Shown here: in pieces, positions 6,793 to 10,343 of the stretch
Numbering within the stretch: position 1 is the stretch's first letter
How the letters are laid out: each line of letters starts with the position of its first letter
NCBI GenBank assembly: GCA_905211485.1
Contig: CAJMAW010000108.1
Coordinates: 1-10,343, forward strand
Length of the DNA: 10,343 nucleotides
Reading direction: 5' to 3'
From: an uncultured Lentisphaeria bacterium
Lineage (GTDB): Bacteria > Verrucomicrobiota > Lentisphaeria > Victivallales > UBA1829
The notes under the pieces: model-generated
What the model was told of the DNA's origin: nothing
What the model saw: the letters and a program-made list of their open reading frames with translations, nothing else
Databases searched by the model: none
Translations under genes and position numbers: made by a program

Positions 6793-6811
6793 CCTCCGCG
6801 CGGGGGGAGGA
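6793..6811 (-). promoter_or_regulatory. Inverted repeat covering a GGAGG site
   Basis: On the minus strand CCTCC and GGAGG are separated by a C/G-rich loop of about nine bases, so the GGAGG at 6797-6793 could be hidden in a stem. A separate small hairpin, GGATC/GATCC (6829-6833 and 6837-6841), lies just after the binding-protein stop. Neither is followed by a T-run, so neither looks like a terminator, which agrees with read-through into the glycosyltransferase gene. Confidence 0.25.
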
Positions 6812-6843
6812 TGCTGCTTGTCCGGAGCGGATCCCCGATCCCT

Positions 6844-8736
6844 TCAGGCGCCCGGGACGGCAAGCTGTTGATCTTTCGGCACCCACAGGATGTTGGTCGG
6901 GACCCCCGTGGAAAAGATGCGCAGATTCTCATAGCGGCGGTTGATGACCATCAGATTATACGGCGAAAAGAGGAAGATGTAAGGCTCCTCCTCATGAATG
7001 AGGCGGTGGAAGGCGTGGTAGAGCCGTTCCCGTTCCGCGGGATCGAAGCAGACCCGGATTTGTTCAATCAGGCTGTCCGCTTCCGCATTGACGAATCCGA
7101 TGTGATTGCTGGATCCTTCCATGTCCGCATAGGAGGAATGCCAGAGCTGGTAGGGATCCGGTGTGAGGGTGCCGGTCCAGCCGAGCGCACAGGCTTCATA
7201 GTTCTTCTTTTCCAGGCGCTGAACCACCACCGCCCATTCCAGACCCAGAAGTTCCATATTGATTCCGGCCTTGGCCATGTCCTCTTTGATGAGCGGAAGC
7301 ATTTTCTGGTAGATGGTGGAGGTGTTGGGATACATGAGGCGGAAGGTGAAGGGGATGCCGTCCTTGTCGAGGATTCCGTCGCCGTCGCTGTCCTTCCAGC
7401 CCGCCTGGGCGAGAAGTTGTTTCGCGGTTTCGACGGAAAATGCATAGGGGCGGATCTCAGGATCGTTTGCAGGATTGTCCAGGGGGAAAGGGCCGGAGAC
7501 GGGACGCGCAAGATTGAAATAGACGTCGCGGATGATCCGGTCCCGGTCCACAAGATGGCTCAGGGCGATCCGGACGCGGCGGTCCCGGAAAAGAGGATTT
7601 TTCTGATTCATTCCGATGTAGTTGTAGGAGAAGGAGGGATATTTGATTTTCCGGAGGAAGCCGTCTGTTTCATCAAAGGCTTTGCCGGAACTGCGGTGAA
7701 CCCACTGGTCAGGCGTCAGGCTGTCTTCGTCGATATCCTGCGAGATCAGCGCCTGAAGGCGCGTGTTCGGATGCTGAATCAGTTCAAACGCAAGGGTTTC
7801 AATCGAAGGCATGATGCCGAGTCCGGCTCCGTAGTACTTTTCAAAACGCTTCAGCAGGACGCGCCGCCCCTTGTCCCAGCGGACAAAACGGTAGGGCCCG
7901 CAGCCGACAATGATCCGGTTGCGTTCATGATCGTCGTTGAAACGGCGTCCGTCGAAGGGTCCTTCGTACGCATGATAGAGGTGCCGGGGCAGGGGGGATA
8001 GCGAAAGCGTGATTTCCATGGAAAGAAAATATTTCTCCTTCCACACCACCTCGAATTCATAGTCGTTCAGAACGCGTACTTCCTTGATTCCCTGAAGATA
8101 TCCGCGCATGGGGGCGGCATCGACCGTCTCGTCCTGAATGACGTTCACATAAAACTGGAAGTCCTGCGCCGTGACTTCCACATTCTTCCATTCCTTCCCC
8201 GTCACCGGATCCGTGAAATCATGCCAGAGAATTCCCCTGCGCAGTTTGATCCTGTAGGTCGTCTTGTCTTCCGAAAGAGTCCACGATTCCGCGAGAAGGG
8301 GCTGAAACTCATTGATATTTCCATAATTGCGCTCCGCAAGCGTATCCATGGTTTTGCTCCAGAGCATGGCGACGGTCGCATCCCCGTTGATGAGGGCATT
8401 CATGTTTTTCGTATCGCTTTCAATGGCGCTGATGAGGCGGCCTCCCTGCTGCGCAGCCGGATCGAAAAATTCCGCATTCGCAGCTTCCGGAAGCGGCTCC
8501 TCCGCAAAGGATGCCTGTCCGGAACGTTCCCTCTCCCCGGTGGAAAAACGGCGCGCCTCCGTGGAAGAGCCTCTGCTCACGATTCCCGGATTCTCCCCGA
8601 GTTCGCGCAGAGAATGTTTGATCTCTTCCAGATTGAAGCGGACGCGGTCCACCGCGTTGATCCCGAGAATACCGAAACTGAGCACTGCCGCCAGAAGCAG
8701 TGTGGCGATGACATTAAGGTAGGCGTTTTGATTCAT
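6844..8736 (-). CDS. Family-5 extracellular solute-binding protein, membrane-anchored
   Basis: This 630-residue SBP_bac_5-type protein is of the kind that delivers peptides, nickel or oligosaccharides to ABC importers. Residues 7-27 form one hydrophobic helix with no lipobox cysteine, so the protein is probably anchored by the helix and faces outward. A charged, possibly helical segment (29-45) and a low-complexity linker (to about 95) follow. The binding domain begins near GGRLISAIES. Family landmarks are PLLAESWTLSEDKTTYRIKLR, GCGPYRFVRW, FRDRRVRIALSHLVDRDRI and WHSSYADMEGSSNHIGF. An acidic loop DSDGDGILDKDG (449-460) resembles a calcium-binding EF-hand/type-3 repeat inserted before the second lobe. 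I prefer the start at 8736, with GGGAAG about nine bases upstream; the ATG at 8760 abuts its AGGA. No permease or ATPase gene is adjacent. The ligand is unknown. Confidence 0.92.
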   Translation of the reverse strand: MNQNAYLNVIATLLLAAVLSFGILGINAVDRVRFNLEEIKHSLRELGENPGIVSRGSSTEARRFSTGERERSGQASFAEEPLPEAANAEFFDPAAQQGGRLISAIESDTKNMNALINGDATVAMLWSKTMDTLAERNYGNINEFQPLLAESWTLSEDKTTYRIKLRRGILWHDFTDPVTGKEWKNVEVTAQDFQFYVNVIQDETVDAAPMRGYLQGIKEVRVLNDYEFEVVWKEKYFLSMEITLSLSPLPRHLYHAYEGPFDGRRFNDDHERNRIIVGCGPYRFVRWDKGRRVLLKRFEKYYGAGLGIMPSIETLAFELIQHPNTRLQALISQDIDEDSLTPDQWVHRSSGKAFDETDGFLRKIKYPSFSYNYIGMNQKNPLFRDRRVRIALSHLVDRDRIIRDVYFNLARPVSGPFPLDNPANDPEIRPYAFSVETAKQLLAQAGWKDSDGDGILDKDGIPFTFRLMYPNTSTIYQKMLPLIKEDMAKAGINMELLGLEWAVVVQRLEKKNYEACALGWTGTLTPDPYQLWHSSYADMEGSSNHIGFVNAEADSLIEQIRVCFDPAERERLYHAFHRLIHEEEPYIFLFSPYNLMVINRRYENLRIFSTGVPTNILWVPKDQQLAVPGA

Positions 8737-9252
8737 GTCTGTCACTTCCCGTTTTCTCATTCCTAATATGTGCTGCAGAGCAGGAGGCAGAAACCCGCAC
8801 ATCCATCCCCTTTCTCTTTCTCTCTCTTCAGAGCTTCAGAGTTTCTCTTCAGAATTTCCGGGGCCGAGTGCGCAATCCTGTTGTATATTGCCGATTCTGC
8901 AATTCCCAGCAATGTAACCCGATTCGGAGGAAATGCAAAAGGGGGGCTTGTATTTTTTGCGGATTCGGGATACAGTCTCCTGATCATTCCCGCTTTTTCT
9001 TCTCCCGAATGCTGTTTTTTTCCCGCCTGTCAGCAAGTACTGTGCGGAAGGGTGGATGTGGAGACGGGGAGAAGAAGAAGCGGGGAAAGATGGGCAAGGG
9101 ATGTTTCTTGCGGAGAAGAGGAAGAAAAGAAAATGAAGGCGGCGTTCCGGACCGGAGCGGAAAAAGCTGTTCCCGTTTTCCGGGGGGGGAGGTCTGCCGG
9201 GATGGAGAAGAGAAAGAGAAGAGACGCCAATACAATACGGGAGAGTGGGGAA
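8737..9252. other. Divergent intergenic region of about 520 bases
   Basis: This region separates the minus-strand binding-protein gene from the plus-strand nagA-like gene and should hold both promoters. The left part is pyrimidine-rich with three CTTCAGA copies (8826-8832, 8834-8840, 8847-8853). The middle has GATTCGG twice (8921-8927, 8962-8968) and GCAAAA/TTTTGC (8935-8940, 8955-8960) as an inverted repeat. The right part, from about 9055, is strongly purine-rich, with a CGGAAAA/TTTTCCG stem (9158-9164, 9176-9182). Frames are open through it, but the translations are low-complexity and match no domain I know, so I call no gene. Confidence 0.5.
8948..8976 (+). promoter_or_regulatory. Candidate promoter for the nagA-like gene
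   Basis: TTGTAT (8948-8953) and TACAGT (8971-8976) are separated by exactly 17 bases. They match the sigma-70 hexamers at three and four of six positions. This would give a leader of about 270 bases before the start at 9253. The match is modest, and the region holds other AT-rich stretches. Confidence 0.25.
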
Positions 9253-10242
9253 ATGAGATCTTCTTTTGTGGATTTGCAGGTGAACGGATTTCTCGGGATT
9301 GATTTTTCGCGTACGGATCTTAGTGTCGGAAAAGTCCTTTCCGTTGCGGATGAACTGGAAAAACGCGGGACGGGTGCTTTTCTGGCCACGGTGATCACCA
9401 GTTCAATGGAAATCTACAGACACGTCCTTCCCGTTCTGGCGGACGCGTCGGAAGAGCCCGCACTGCGCGGACGTCTTCTCGGGATCCATCTGGAAGGTCC
9501 GTTTATTTCCCCGGAACCGGGCGCGCTGGGGGCGCATCCGCTTCAGGCTGTGCGGGAACCTTCCCCGGCTTTGTTCGACGAACTGTATGGACTGGCGCGG
9601 GGAAAGGTCAGACTTCTGACGGTAGCGCCGGAACGGCCCGGGGCCGAAACGCTGATTGCTCATGCGAGGGAGACAGGTGTTACGGTGTCCGTGGGGCATT
9701 CGCTTGCGGAAGACGAGGATGTCGCACGCGCGATTGCCGTCGGAGCCACTCTTTCCACTCATCTCGGGAACGGGATTCCGAATCTGCTGAACCGTCACGG
9801 GAATCCGGTCTATGCGCAGCTGGCTTCCTCTCTGCGCCCGATGCTGATCAGCGACGGGCATCATGTGCCGCGTTCCTTCCTCAAAATCGTTCTCGGGCTG
9901 AAGGGAATTTCCCGCACTGTCATTACGAGCGACAGTGCCCCGGTCGCCGGACTCCCGGAAGGAGAATATGAAATCTTCGGCACCCGCGTCCGCGTCTGTC
10001 CGGACGGGGCGATCCGGAATCTGAATGCCCCCACCCTTGCCGGAAGTTCCGCCGTCATGCTGGATTGTCTGAATTTCCTGGCAGGGCTGTTCCCCTCTTT
10101 CTCCGAAGAAGACTTCTGGCGGCTCGGGCGGGACAATCCTCTTGAAGCGGTCGGAATGAGTTCCATTGCCGTCAGCCTTCCCCGGAACGTCGGCTTTGAG
10201 AACGGGCGCTTTCTTGCCGCAGGATGTCTGAAGGCCGGGTGA
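9253..10242 (+). CDS. nagA: N-acetylglucosamine-6-phosphate deacetylase, short form
   Basis: This 329-residue amidohydrolase probably removes acetate from GlcNAc-6-phosphate to give glucosamine-6-phosphate in the cytoplasm. Expected residues are present: Q9 and N11 in FVDLQVNG (the Q-x-N of the E. coli single-metal type), E81 in HLEGPFIS, H149 in VGHS, H170 in THLGNG, and the catalytic-type D227 in ITSDSAP. R181 falls where the phosphate-binding arginine of E. coli NagA lies, and H204 in DGHHVP matches its histidine partner. The usual N-terminal strands of about 50 residues and the last C-terminal strands are missing, so the small beta-sandwich domain is reduced or absent. The ATG at 9253 has GGAG at 9240-9243; the frame continues open upstream to 8770 but shows no NagA N-terminus there. 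No nagB is adjacent. Confidence 0.9.
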   Translation: MRSSFVDLQVNGFLGIDFSRTDLSVGKVLSVADELEKRGTGAFLATVITSSMEIYRHVLPVLADASEEPALRGRLLGIHLEGPFISPEPGALGAHPLQAVREPSPALFDELYGLARGKVRLLTVAPERPGAETLIAHARETGVTVSVGHSLAEDEDVARAIAVGATLSTHLGNGIPNLLNRHGNPVYAQLASSLRPMLISDGHHVPRSFLKIVLGLKGISRTVITSDSAPVAGLPEGEYEIFGTRVRVCPDGAIRNLNAPTLAGSSAVMLDCLNFLAGLFPSFSEEDFWRLGRDNPLEAVGMSSIAVSLPRNVGFENGRFLAAGCLKAG

Positions 10243-10269
10243 TTTTCCAGCGGATTTTCTGGGAAAATC
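10241..10269 (+). terminator. Possible terminator hairpin after nagA
   Basis: GATTTTCCAG (10241-10250) can pair with CT plus GGAAAATC (10259-10260 and 10262-10269), with one bulged G and an 8-base loop, giving about 10 bp. The left arm overlaps the last two bases of the stop codon. The sequence after it is T-rich but broken by C and G until TTTTT at 10283-10287. The stem is AT-rich for an intrinsic terminator, so confidence is moderate to low. Confidence 0.4.
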
Positions 10270-10343
10270 TTCTCCGGATCATCTTTTTCTCCTATGATAA
10301 AATTCCACTTCGATGCCGAGAAAAACTCAATTTTTTACGAGTT

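Noticed and set aside
6811..8001. 396-codon open frame on the plus strand opposite the solute-binding protein gene
   Set aside because: The minus strand carries clear family-5 binding-protein motifs throughout. The antisense translation has no recognisable domain, so I treat it as a shadow.
8926..8983. Possible 16-codon leader peptide with GGAGG before an ATG at 8933
   Set aside because: GGAGG is only two bases before the ATG, too close to work as a ribosome binding site, and the peptide has no runs of a regulatory amino acid.
8770..9252. Upstream in-frame extension of nagA (about 161 extra codons)
   Set aside because: The translation is low-complexity and charged, lacks the expected NagA N-terminal strands, and a usable ribosome binding site sits just before 9253. 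Absence of stops fits the purine-rich composition.
10293..10298. TATGAT, a -10-like hexamer near the window end
   Set aside because: No matching -35 hexamer lies 16-18 bases upstream and the downstream gene is outside the window.

Overview
The window reads as a GC-rich (mid-50s percent by eye) bacterial chromosome segment with eight protein-coding genes and no RNA gene, insertion sequence, CRISPR array or phage gene that I can see. The protein styles suggest a gut- or rumen-type member of the PVC superphylum, most likely Lentisphaerota (Victivallales-like). The cues are an Escherichia coli-type NagA without its N-terminal strands, a family-5 binding protein anchored by a transmembrane helix, and an unsecreted GH27 enzyme. 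This placement is an impression from memory, not a search result.

Layout. Plus strand, 191-2114: overlapping genes for N-carbamoylputrescine amidase (aguB) and agmatine deiminase (aguA), which together turn agmatine into putrescine. Plus strand, 2395-3725: a cytoplasmic GH27 alpha-galactosidase and a 66-residue double-CxxC protein whose start codon overlaps the galactosidase stop (ATGA). The galactosidase has a structured leader with two operator-like palindromes and two mutually exclusive hairpins. Plus strand, 3970-5013: a NodB/polysaccharide-deacetylase-like protein with an N-terminal beta-sandwich-like region. Minus strand, 8736 down to 5203: a membrane-anchored family-5 solute-binding protein, followed after 90 bases by a polytopic GT-C (PMT/ArnT-like) glycosyltransferase. 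Plus strand, 9253-10242: a short NagA-type N-acetylglucosamine-6-phosphate deacetylase, divergent from the binding-protein gene across about 520 bases of non-coding DNA.

How the genes fit together. The theme is scavenging and processing of small organic molecules. Agmatine is converted to putrescine, alpha-galactosides are hydrolysed inside the cell, amino sugars are deacetylated, and a periplasm-facing binding protein captures peptides or oligosaccharides. The glycosyltransferase and the deacetylase-like protein point to envelope or glycan modification. No gene set forms an obvious new multi-gene defence or mobile system. The points most worth following are the small zinc-ribbon-like protein coupled to the galactosidase, the possible operator/attenuator leader before it, and the unusual deacetylase-like protein.
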